A DNA stretch of 52,599 bases from Vitrella brassicaformis (taxonomy: Eukaryota > Sar > Vitrellaceae), in NCBI GenBank assembly GCA_001179505.1, contig CDMY01000007.1:67045-119643 (forward strand). Direction: 5' to 3'. The notes under the pieces are model-generated. The model was not told where the DNA came from, made no database searches, and saw only the letters and a program-made list of their open reading frames with translations. Below, one piece after another: positions 22,961 to 34,159 of the stretch; the stretch's first letter is position 1; each line of letters opens with the position of its first letter. The position numbers and the translations under genes are program-made.

Positions 22961-23260
22961 NNNNNNNNNNNNNNNNNNNNNNNNNNNNNNNNNNNNNNNN
23001 NNNNNNNNNNNNNNNNNNNNNNNNNNNNNNNNNNNNNNNNNNNNNNNNNNNNNNNNNNNNNNNNNNNNNNNNNNNNNNNNNNNNNNNNNNNNNNNNNNNN
23101 NNNNNNNNNNNNNNNNNNNNNNNNNNNNNNNNNNNNNNNNNNNNNNNNNNNNNNNNNNNNNNNNNNNNNNNNNNNNNNNNNNNNNNNNNNNNNNNNNNNN
23201 NNNNNNNNNNNNNNNNNNNNNNNNNNNNNNNNNNNNNNNNNNNNNNNNNNNNNNNNNNNN
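22961..23260. other. Assembly gap (300 N)
   Basis: Exactly 300 unknown bases. The same length recurs at the other gap in the window, so it is a fixed-size placeholder and the true distance is unknown. Both flanks are simple repeats (CCAACCAACCAACCAAG on the left, CCCATCCATCCACCC on the right). Confidence 0.95.
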
Positions 23261-23488
23261 CCCCCCGCCCATCCATCCACCCATTCAGCCATTCACCTAC
23301 GCTGTGCTCTTCTTACATCGAGACAATCCAATCCAGCCGGAGCACACACATACTTCGCCACCCCACCACTCACCCCAACCCACCGACCCACCACCCCAAC
23401 CCAGGTATAGAAAAGTCAGTCAGACACACAGCCGGACAGCCAGACGGTCCACCAACGCACCCCTCCCCTCCCGGCCCTCCCCTCCCTC

Positions 23489-26400
23489 CTACGCATTGCG
23501 CGCCTGAGGAGAGAAGAAGGTCAGCAGTGAGCCGAGGGGGCCGTGTCCACCGTGGGGCGGCCCCGCCGCACCACCCGCAGCAGCAAACGCAGCGTGTTGC
23601 TGCTGCTGGTGTGGGGTGGGGTGCGGAACGGGCTGCACCATCCCGGCCATCCCCACCCCCACCGTCACCCCCGCAATGCCACCCGGCCCGCCGTGCTGCT
23701 GCGGCTGCTGGGGGATGCTCTGCGTGGGTGTGGGTGCCACCATCGCCGGTGGCCCGTCCGTACCCGCACTGGGGAAGTAGGCAGGCTTGCTCTGCGGGAC
23801 GACGGTAGCGTTGGTGGCGGGTGCGGGTGGTGTGGGTGTGTATGCGAGTGGGCCCGACCCGAGCCGGCCCCATAGTGCGGATGGGAGACCGGGACGCATG
23901 GGCGGCGAGTAGGGCTGTGTGTGAGCGGTGGGTAGCTGCGGCGAGTAGGGCATCATGACGCTGGGCGGGAGGGCGGTGGTCTTGTCATGCGCCGTGATGC
24001 TGGGGATCATGTGTGGCGCCAGAGCCAGATACGCATTGGCGGCACTGGCGTCGCTGTGCTCCACCCCCATCATGGCATGGTCACTATCGCTCGCTGCTGC
24101 CGGCCCACCCCCGCCCCCTCCCTGCCCCCCTCCCCCACTGCTGCCGTCATTGGCCTGGCTGGGAGGGTGCGAGCCGTCGCCGCCCTCCATGGAGGCGTCG
24201 GGGTTGCCGTCGGTCTGCCCGCCGCCACCATTGCCGCCCCCACCGCCACTGCCACTGCCGGGATTGTTGTTGCCGCCCGGCGCGGGGGCATCCGAACCTT
24301 CAATGGGCACATCTGGGGAGTGAGTGGGGTGGGGTGCACAGGCGAAATGGTCATGTGGTGTGGATGAGGACCTGTGCGGTGCGGTCTGTTTCTGTTTGTG
24401 TGTGCGTACCTCCGGGATTTTCTTCGATGGATAGCGAGATGGCACTGCGACCAACCTGCACCGACACGGGCGCTGCAACCACACACACAGACAGTCAGAC
24501 GTATTCAAGAAAACATGGAGTTCCTCTCTGTATGTGTGTGTGTGTGTCCGTGTCCGTGTGTGTGTGTGTATGGTCGCTTACAGTCTACGTCTACGACGTG
24601 TGACTTCCGAATGGCCACGAGCGTCCCAAACTTGGAATTGTGATCCTCCAACACAAAATTGTCTGACACACATCATCCACCAGTCATCACATCAACCAAC
24701 AGACACACACACACACGTCAAGCTTGACGCCCATCGCCATGTGGGAATGTGCTGTGCGGTGGTGTCCAGTAAGTATACCGTTGACGAATCGGATGGTGGC
24801 GTGATATCGTGATATCGACACATCGGCTATGCGCACGTCGGACTCGTGCCCGCGACCCTACACAGCACAACCACAACACAACACGGTGTGTGTGAGTGTG
24901 GGTGTGTGTAGGGAAGGAAGATACCAGTTTGAGTATCTTCTTCTCCGCCATGCTGATCACGTGCAGCCCCCGATTCTGCTGCTGCTATCACCAACACACA
25001 CAGACGCATACACACTGATGAGTGAGTGCTTGGTTTCTCTGTCTCTCTGTGCGCGTGTGATGTGCGTATGGGTGTTACATATCCGTGCCTGCGAGGGGCT
25101 GACGAGGTTCTCCAGTACGATGAACGGCGGCTGAGTGTTAGGCACCTGGACTATCTGCAACTTCTCTGTGGGCCATCGGTGGGGGTGGAGGGTGGGAGAT
25201 GACAGACACGCATCGCATGGCACACAGGAGTGGATGTATGTTATGTGTGCGGTGGTTGTGTGTGGTGTGTGGTTGTCTTGTCTTGTCTGTGGCTGTGTGT
25301 GTCTGTGTAGGTTACCTACCTCCATTGGCCATGCCGGCGGGTGGGAATGCGGTTTTGCAGAGCTCGCACTGCTGCTGCTTGTAGAAGAACGTGCTGCCGC
25401 TGTTGTCAGACTGCTGCACCAACACGACACATACACGGAGGGAGGGAGGGAGGGAGGGATGGATGGGACGGATTAACACACAACACAACAAAACACAACA
25501 CAACGCAAGGCAACGTGTCGCGTCCATCCATTATGGATGTGTGTGGCAGTCAGTGCCATGTGTGTGCATGTCATGTGGTGACTGACGCCGTTGTTCTGCA
25601 GCCGTCCTTTGATCCAGTGGCGCAGGCAGTTGATGTGCACAAACTTAATCGAACCTGACAGACACGAACAGGCAGGCAGGCACCTTGCTTGCCGTGCGTG
25701 CGATGCTTGCTATGGATGCTATGCTGTGGGTACCCACCCTTGCATTCGCACGGTGCGACGAGTGGGTCGTCCTCATTGGGCCCCTCCAACAAACAGATAC
25801 GGCACTGCATCTGCTTCAAGTCGTCACTATACCACGACACCGACACACACAGAGGGAGGGAGGGAGGTGACACGACACAAACACGACAGAGACATTGCAC
25901 CGAAGGTGGGTGGTGAGACGGCAGGCAGGCAGGCAGGTGCCCAAGCTGAGTTGGGCTCACTCACTCACTCACCCGGGCGCGCCTCCCACATCTGGCACAT
26001 CGCTATCGTCCAACCGCAACTCCTGCACACAACACACACACACACACACGTGGTCGCCTTAACCTGTGTGGAAGTCTGGTGTGGTCCCTTGCGTACTCTG
26101 CTCACCGGCTGCACGTCTCCGCTCTTGACGCACTGCCGCACGCGTAGTTTGAATCGTCCCAGTTTGATGACGTCGTTCTCCTGGATGATGTGGCCCGTCG
26201 GCTGCAGGTCCTTGACAATCAGCCACAGCTTCTTCGGGTTCGTGCTCTGCGATCCCGAACGCTCAGCCGGAACCACCTGAAACTTGCCTGCAGCCAGCCA
26301 GCCACACGACACACACACAACGCAACATGCCAGGTGGCGGTGCGGAGGGACGTGCCTTCGTATGCAGATGCGCGCGCGCGCGCGCGTGTGTGTGTACCAT

Positions 26401-26776
26401 TTTTGTCGGAAACGAATCTGACTAGGTAGTCAGCATTTGTGGGGTTGGCGACGCCCTCTGGGATGAGCTGGATGTCGGTGCCGCTACGGAAGGCCTTCAT
26501 GGGCCGCTGGATGTAGAAGGTCTTGGTGTTGACGTGCCGCGCCTCATAGTCAAACAGGTCGTGGCTATCACGCGCCCAGGTCGTCGTCGTCACCTTCAAA
26601 CTGAATGACACACACACATCCATCCACCACGGACCGGACAGAGATTTAAAGCGGCAAGGAACGAACACACATCACATTGCCCCCCACCGACACCCTCGCG
26701 GCTCTTTTCGCCCCTCTGTGGCTCACGTGGGCATCTCTCGCTGCTGCTGTTGCTGCTGTTGCTGCTGCTGCGGCAT
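23489..26776 (-). CDS. RINGv and FHA domain protein, predicted E3 ubiquitin ligase
   Basis: Thirteen exons from 26776 to 23489 keep frame and give 638 residues. It starts MP plus ten glutamines. Residues 170-232 form a RINGv (RING-CH) zinc finger: C170-x2-C173, C188-x-C190, H198-x2-C201, C229-x2-C232, with PCECKG and VHINCLRHW. Such fingers recruit E2 enzymes. Residues about 285-365 are an FHA domain, which binds phosphothreonine: GRG at 291-293, SISRYH with S306 and H309, EDHNSKFGT. A weaker domain precedes the RINGv (DLQPTGHIIQENDVIKLG). The last 275 residues are a Gly/Pro/Gln/Ala-rich disordered tail. There is no transmembrane helix, unlike MARCH-type RINGv ligases, so a soluble, possibly nuclear, phospho-dependent ligase is inferred. 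One intron (donor CAG|GCACGG at 25089/25088) is GC-AG. Confidence 0.85.
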
Positions 26777-27838
26777 TTAGAAACAAACAACGTCCGTCAC
26801 TTCCAAACGAGCCGGTGTGCCGAGAGGGCGACACACTCAGGGAGGGATGGACCTCACAGCACACCACAGCACAACACACACGAGGGTCGACGGGGTCTCG
26901 CACTCTCGTCCGTCGTCCGTCAGGCCGTGCTGCCGTCGGCAGTGTGGTAGTTTGTCAGAGAGAGGGTGAGGTAGAAGGTGAGATAATCAGGCAGGTGTTT
27001 GGAGGTGAGGACCTCCGTGACGCTCACCACATCGCACCGCCCTCCTCAAAGTTTCACAAGGTGCGAGTTCAAGACCGTCGAGTGGATCGCTGTCGAGGAT
27101 TCGAGAAGGGGTTTAGATTCTTCCTTAAAAGAACCACGTTCCTGTTGTCGCCTTTGCAAATGCCTCCTTCGGTTGAGAGACCGCAACGCCCACGACAGGA
27201 CCGAAGAAGTTGATGCAGCTGTGCAAGGAGGGGCGGTGGCGGCTGTCCTGGTGGTAGTAAGGCCTCTCGAGGCTTATCGACGTCTCAACTGCACTTCTGA
27301 GCGAGGAGGGTGATATCGCTCGTCTGTCCGTCGGTCAAAGCAGGAGTGAAGCGAAGCAATTCGAAGCGCAGAGTGTTGAGTGCGTCTGAGAAGTGGCTGT
27401 CTGTCTCTCTACTGACTGTCTGAGTTAGCTGGGACACACTGACTGACTGGTGGTGCGGAAGGAAGAGGCAGTGAATGAGATTAAACCAGCAGTCAGAGTC
27501 AGATGGCACATCACATTCGTATGTGCACAGCAGACAGACAGACACACATGAATCAACCATTCATTTAACATCCCCACAGCACAGCCAAAGCCAGACCACC
27601 TCCACCCAAGCCACACGCACCACACGCAACGCATCGCATCAATCAATCGTCACAACGCCCGCCACGTATGTGAGCTGCCTTCTAGGACGCACAATGGCTG
27701 GCTGGCTGGCTGATCCGCATCGAGGCACGTTTGCATCACCGACAGTGTCAAGACACCATTATGCAAGGCAAGGCACGTGTCTGTCTGGTTAGCTAGGGCG
27801 GCACTTGGGGGTCGGCAGGAGGGGAGGGTTGGAAAAAA
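26777..27838. other. Interval between NAA15 3' end and RINGv-FHA start
   Basis: About 1.06 kb. The part at 27000-27310 is notably free of simple repeats and lies upstream of the RINGv-FHA start, so it may be promoter and 5' leader. No protein-like frame or tRNA-like structure was recognised. The rest carries GACAGACAGACACAC and GGCTGGCTGGCTG tracts. Confidence 0.45.
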
Positions 27839-30800
27839 TCAGCCAGAGGGTACAACGCATGGCACGACGACTGCACACAGACACACACACACACACACAC
27901 ACGAACGATGACAGCGACGTCGCCATAGACAGGCAGGTACACAACACACTTTTCTCATCATCACCTTGAACGTGTCGGCGTATGATTGCAGCTGGGGCTC
28001 TGCCTGCAGGAACTCAAGCATCTTGATGCAGTCCTGTACAGCACAGCACAGCACAGCACACACACATCCATCCATCCACAACAGACAGCACAGCGTCAGG
28101 TCAGGGATGCATGTGCCGGCACGGTAGGTGCGGAGGGTAATTAAGGCGCTACAATGTTTGCTTACCCTGAGTGTGCCATCCCTTGGACTGAGTGTCTCCA
28201 GGATCCCCTTGCACAGCGCACTGTCACCCGACAGACGCGCACCGCCATTCCTCAACACACACAAACCTAAGAGAGCACAGAACACACACATACTCTCGAT
28301 ATATCCGATCCACACACAACCAACCAATTGCACACCGCTTTCTGTCTCCCTGCCTACCGGCTCTCTTCATCTTGATCGACGGCGCCGCCCCCAGCTTCTC
28401 GGCTGCAGCCGTGGCGAACCTAGCCCCCGCATCCCTCAGCTGATCCACAGACATACCGCCCCCATCGCTGGCTGCTGACGGGGCGGGGAGGAATGGCGGC
28501 GGTAGGAGGGGCGCCAGCTCGCTGACCAGCACGGACCGGACCTCATCTGAGAGGCCGGGAGGGGGGGAGGGGGCGGGAGAGGGAGGAGGGGCGTCGGTGT
28601 TTGTCTGGTCGGCATTCACGCACACTACAGATGGATGGGGACAGACAGCAGGGATGCATATGGCCAGTGTGGTGTTATAGGGATGGAGTCAGGTGGGAAG
28701 GTGGGTGGCCCAGCTGGCTGACTGACCATTATGTGTGAAGTCAGCGAGGAGTGGGGCCAGCTTGTGGTTGAAGGGGTCGCGCTGACAGAGCTCCCACAAC
28801 CGACGAAGCGCACGCAGCTGCAGCAAGGGCATGCCTGCACACACCCACACCACACCACACCACATTGCACCACGTCCATGTGGTCGCTGTGCGGGAGTAT
28901 GTTGTCGCGTTGCTGACGTACGTCTCGTCTTGTGAAGTCTGTAAGCGAGTGCATGTGTCGTTGGGTCGAGGCTGCAGTGCTCCTGCAGTGTGGCGGCGAT
29001 CTTGGTGGCCTCCTCTATGGGATCCTTCTCAATCAGCTTGGCGCCGTGGGGGTCGTCGTCGACACGACGCTTGCCTGTAGATGGGGGGGGACACACGACA
29101 CACAGAGACATGGCCATCCCTTGTGTGTGCGTGGCGCGTGTGTCGGGGCCCCCCCTGCTCACTCACTTTTGACTTGTGTGGTTGTTGCAGTCTTCTCCTC
29201 AGCGGCACTGCTCGACGCCTCCGCCTTCTTGGCCTGCATGCCATGGCATGGGCCAATGAATGCATTAACCGAAGAACACCATATATAGGATGAACGGTTT
29301 TCCTGTGCCCCTCTGTGTTGTGCTGTCTGCCTGTCTCACCTCTTTCTTGAGTTTGTTCTTGAGTCGTTTCCTCTCTGCCGGCGTGAGTGCCTCCTCCTCG
29401 GCCTTGGGGGCCTCGCTCGACTCGCTGGCACCAGGCTTGCCCTGACAGACAGACAGACAGATGCGCGAACAGAGGGCGAACAGAGAGGGATATGAGTCGT
29501 ATGTGTGTGGGGGGGTGGGTGGAGTCTGTGTGTGTCACCTTCTCTGAGTGGAGGAATAGGTAGAGGTCGATGAGCTGCTTGGCGGCTCGGCGGAAGAACC
29601 TGATGGACAGAGAGAGGAGAGAGAGACCCGAACACGCGTGCATCCATTCACTGCCTGCCTCGCTCCAGTAGTTGTCACTCACTTGTGTGAGTAGAGTCTG
29701 TCCTCCATTCTGAGGAAGGACAGGTAGGTGCGGTTGCTCATCTTCCGCTGACAGTATCCGTGGAAATCAAACTGATATATGTCACAAACACACACACACA
29801 CAGACACACACATACACCACAACACATTGCATTCATTATGTGTGGCGGGGTCGGGGGGCATGTGTGTGTGTCTTGTGCCGTGCCATGCCTGGTCCTCTCT
29901 GAAGTCGTTGAGGTGGTTGACGATTCGGTGGAAGTTCTTGAGCGCCCGCGCATAGTCATGCACACGGCGATACGCACGACCGATTTCATACTCAAACCTG
30001 ACAGCACAGCAGTCACATAATATCTCAGACTGACTGTCTCTATCTCTGTGTGCCTCTCCTACCACATGCACTGCATGTCGAAAAGGTTTGGCGTGGCGTC
30101 GCTGTCCTGCTCCTTCGAAAACAACAGAGCCGTCGACAGCGCCTTGACACACACAGAGAGAGAGCCACACACATTCCCATGAGTAGGCTGCCTACCGCAC
30201 GTCAGTCTGTTTGTGTGTGTTGTCGCCGGCCGGACTGACCTGTTGTGTCTTGTTGATTCTGAGGAGGTATTTGACGCTCTTGGTGTTGAGGAACCGATCG
30301 GCCAAGTCCAGCTGGCGAGCCTGCACGAGCACGGTAGGGAGGTCCCGCCTTCGACATGCCATGTCTCTTGTGTCTGCCTACCTCTTCCGCGAGCTCAGAT
30401 GCCCTCTCGAAGGCGCCTGCGTGTTTGCAGATTCGCGCCTGCACCGACAAACACAGATGCGCACATGTGCGCGACCACGTGTGCTGTGTGTGTGTAGCTA
30501 GCTACCTACCTACCTTGATGGAGTACAGGTCGACGAGCGTGGGTGTGTGTTGGATGGCCTTGTCGATCCACTCGAGGGCCTCAGACGTCCTCCCCATGTA
30601 GTCGGCGTGCTGGGCCAGAATCGTCAAAGTGAACAGATACGACAAGGGAAGCTCTGCACACAACACGCCCAACACACACGAGTAAATCACGGAACAGACT
30701 TTGTTTCACTCACTTCACCTGCTCTTATTTTGCCTTTCTTGCGTGCCTTGCCCACCTTCTTTCGGTGTGGCGTTGTTTGCGTCACCGGCATCGGTCGGCA

Positions 30801-33562
30801 ATCCTGCTGGCGGTCCGAAAGTGGAGGGTGTGGCCTCGAGGCTGCGCAGGTATCCCGTGAGCAGCTGCTCGACGAAGGCCCCCTTCTCTGGCGTGTAGAA
30901 GCACTTGAGCAGGTTGAACAGAGACGGGATGCCCTTGCGGATGCGGGGACGCAGATACTCATCCAGCCTGACAGACACGGAGGGAAACAAACCGGAGTGT
31001 GTAAGCTTAGTAGATGCGATGGATTGGGGATTTTGCAGGTAGGTAGGACCTTTTGGCGAATCTGTCTCCCTCTGTGAAGTAGAGCGGCAGCCTCCGGACG
31101 ACATCGCTCTTGGGGTACTGTTGCCTCAGCGCGTCATAGAAGCCGCACACCCTCTCCTGCTGCTCGTCCGTCAGCCGACCCACACACTCAAACCGCCGAC
31201 CCGACACGGCCTTCCTCCTCTTCCAGTGGGGCCGGTGGTGGATGTCGTCCGTCCCATCCAGCCCCTCCCCACCATCACCCCTCCTGCCTGGCCCACCCTC
31301 CAGCAGCTCGCTGGGCGCCTCCAGCCACCCACACAAAGGCTTGCCCAACGGATGGATCGTCTTGGAGAACAGACGTATCCGCCCGACAGAGAAGGGTGTG
31401 GGCGCAGAGTGCCCGGAGGTCTCGCTGCCCTGCCCGGACGCGTCTCGTTGTGAGTCGCTGTCTGGGGCGGGTGCATCGGTGGACGGGGTGGGGGGCGGCA
31501 CCATCGACTGTGGGGATGCTGCTGGGGGTGCTGTTGGCAGGCAGTATGAGAGGTTGTCGCACTCCTTGGCTGCTAGGGCGGGGGGTGGCTGCTCACATTG
31601 GGGGCCGTTGGGTAAAGCCTCACGCACCTTCTTCTTGGCCCTGCCTTTCTTCTGCTCACACAGCACACACAAAGAGGCGGAATCCACGCCATACTTGGGC
31701 GCCAGGTCAGGTGTGAGTCGTGGGTACCTTGCTGTCTGGCGGTTGGACGGGGTCGCCTGGCGGGGGGGGCGGAGGGGAGATGTCGTGCAGCTGCACCGTG
31801 GCGGCCTGGAGGCCCAGGGCATAGTCTTCATGCTCGGGGCAGGCCTTGAACAAATGACTGAGCCGACAGTGACAGGCAGTTGTGTTGTTCAGGCAGATTA
31901 TTTATGATCGGTCGGGTGTGTGTGTGTGTTGCGGACGGACGTGTATGCGGCATGAGCGTCGTCGAAGTTCCTGAGGTAGAGGGACAGCCGGCCAACCGTC
32001 TCGTAGTAACCCACTTTGTCAGGACACCTCCTGGGTCAACACAACACATACACATACACAGACACAGACACATACACAGACACAGACACAGACACAGACA
32101 CACAGAAAGCCCTCCCTCCCTCCCTCTAATACCCTTCTCTGAGTTGTTCTGTGAGGTAGTCGATGGCCTCCTCATACCGGCCGCTCTCCTCCAGCACCAT
32201 CGCCTTGTACATGCTCACCTGACAAGAACAGCATACGACAACCAGATCAGGCCAGGCACACAGGCGTCTACCCCGTGGCCCACCCATCCATCCCCTCTAC
32301 CTCTCCTGCATCGTATGCGTCGATGGACTCGCTGTCGTCTTTGAAGGTCTTCTCGTGTTCCTCCAACACACCCACTGCCGCGTCAAGCGACCCGCACTGA
32401 CAGACAGATACACACACAGGCAGCCAGCCAGCCAGCCAGGCGGGCGACTGTGTGGGCTCGGTAACAAACACAGAACGACTAGGCGTTGACTGACTATCGA
32501 CACGTACCAGGTGGTGTGCGAGAGCGAATGTGGTCCAGTTGAAGCGGAGGGCGGGCTTCAGGCTCAGCAGTTTACGACGGGTCTCGCGAAACCCCTCCTG
32601 CAGATCAGATAGACACGCAAGCACGTCAGTCACTTCTCTCCGTCTGTCTGTGTGGCTGACCGACCAGTTGTCTGATGTGTATTTGGAGGTTGGAGAGGTC
32701 TCTCATGATGGTGAAGTTCTCAGGCTCGATGCGGAGGGCCTGACGGTAGCACTTGGCAGCCTCCTGGTAGTCCCTGCGACACACACACACCCACACACAC
32801 ACAACACATCAGCCACAGCCGACGGACGGCATGCATCAATCTGTGTGACGCCCAGTGCGGAGTGGTGTGTCCGCCGCTTACTTGTCCTGTCTGTAGAGGA
32901 TGCCCAGCGCATGCCAGCACACCTGACTCTTGACGTCGCAACGCAGTCCCTTAACACACACGCAATGAGGAACAGCAGCCTCCGGTCAGCACCTTGGCAT
33001 CTCATCTGCTCGTCTGTCCATCCACCTTTTTGCATAGTTCGTATGCCTGGTCCTTCTTGTCCATGTTGCTCATGGCGAGACCCTTCATCGACAGGGTCTC
33101 TGTCACATAGTCACACCCTGGATGCTGCTTGCAATGCGTGTGAGTGTGGGAGAGTGTGTGCTGACCTCCGTGCTCGGGGTACTTCTTGAGGATCTGGTCG
33201 GCCAGCTTGACCACCTTCTTGTGCTGCTTCGCCTCGTACAAGCGCTGCAGACACAGAACAGCAACAGCACACACACAGGGAGAGGGAGGCCAGTGAGTGG
33301 ACAACAACTAGTGATTGCCACATGCATGGCATGCAGAGACACTCAGGATCAGAAACCAAGAGACGCAGCCACCGAGGACCCGCCAAGGCAGCTTACAGCA
33401 TGCACCACGAGGTCTCGCTGCGTTGACTGCCAACCGATCTTTCCTCCCTGGCTGCCTGGCCTGGCTGGTGTAGCTGTCTGTCATGTGCACAGTGCTGACC
33501 ATGATGCTCTTGAAGTGCGCCCCCTCCTTGGCGGGCAGCGGCTGGCTGCTCTTCTGACTCAT
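27839..33562 (-). CDS. NAA15: N-alpha-acetyltransferase auxiliary subunit (NatA, NAA15/NARG1)
   Basis: Twenty-six exons from 33562 to 27839 splice in frame to about 1101 residues. NAA15 is the ribosome-anchoring TPR scaffold of NatA, which acetylates protein N termini co-translationally together with NAA10. Diagnostic stretches are RLYEAKQHKKVVKLADQIL, ETLSMKGLAMSNMDKKDQAY, CWHALGILYRQDKDYQEA and FRETRRKLLSLKPA near the N terminus, then RLPLYFTEGDRFAKRLDEYL, YFEIGRAYRR-type repeats (FEYEIGRAYRRVHDYARA) and ERKRLKNKLKKEAKK, a basic patch typical of the family. An extra, poorly conserved Pro/Lys-rich segment of roughly 150 residues (31760-31200) interrupts the TPR array. Exon lengths and phases all agree. 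One intron (GACCAG|GCATGG at 29889/29888) is GC-AG. The last residues (after about 27950) are Cys/Val-rich repeat translation and may be wrong. Confidence 0.9.
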
Positions 33563-34159
33563 CCTTACAACACGCACTCAAACACCCAACGTCACCCACA
33601 GATCTTCTCAAAACAGACACCAGAATTCGCCGCACGACGGCATAGGCAGCTCACCACAGTTCCACTACTTGGTTCTGTACACGCTTAGCTCGCAGACTTC
33701 CTTTAGCTCGCAAATTTCCTTCTTCCTCTTCACGATTCGGCCCCGCCATGGTGTGACGACAGTCTCCAGCTGCTGGTCTCTGGATTTCTGCCTTGTTGCT
33801 TGCTTTTTTCGGCAGCAACGTCGGGAGACGGATTGGGTGACGGTGCTTGTGCTCGCCGGCGGAAAACCTCCTCGTTTTGAGAAGCTGGCTGACGGGCAGC
33901 AGGCGGCGAGTGAGTCGGCAGGCAGAAGTTTGTGATCGGGAGCCACCAAGACAACACAACGGATTCCACCCTCGTGTGGTGCTGAGTTTTCTAGAGCACC
34001 AGAGGGATGTGGAACGAGCTTCGGCAGAGGGACCAGATTGAGGTCTGGGCGATGGCATCACGATGGCAAGCCGAAATAGGTGCGGAGCAAGAGACCCGAT
34101 CTGTCAGTCAGTGAGACAGGTGGTGACCGAGCGTGGCTGTGTGCGTGTGTCTGGCTGTT
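33563..34159. promoter_or_regulatory. Divergent promoter region NAA15 / START-like gene
   Basis: These 597 bases separate two head-to-head start codons. It contains a tandem 18-base repeat at 33686-33721 (listed separately) and otherwise little simple sequence. No core promoter element was recognised. Confidence 0.4.
33686..33721. repeat. Tandem 18-bp direct repeat in the NAA15 upstream region
   Basis: TTAGCTCGCAGACTTCCT at 33686-33703 is followed at once by TTAGCTCGCAAATTTCCT at 33704-33721, matching at 16 of 18 positions. It starts 124 bases upstream of the NAA15 start codon. It could be a duplicated factor-binding site; that is inference. Confidence 0.75.

Noticed and set aside
27040-27310. 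Non-repetitive stretch considered as a possible small gene or tRNA (GTGCGAGTTCAAGACC)
   Set aside because: No cloverleaf with acceptor, D and anticodon arms could be formed, and no frame with start, stop and plausible composition was found. More likely promoter or 5' leader of the RINGv-FHA gene.
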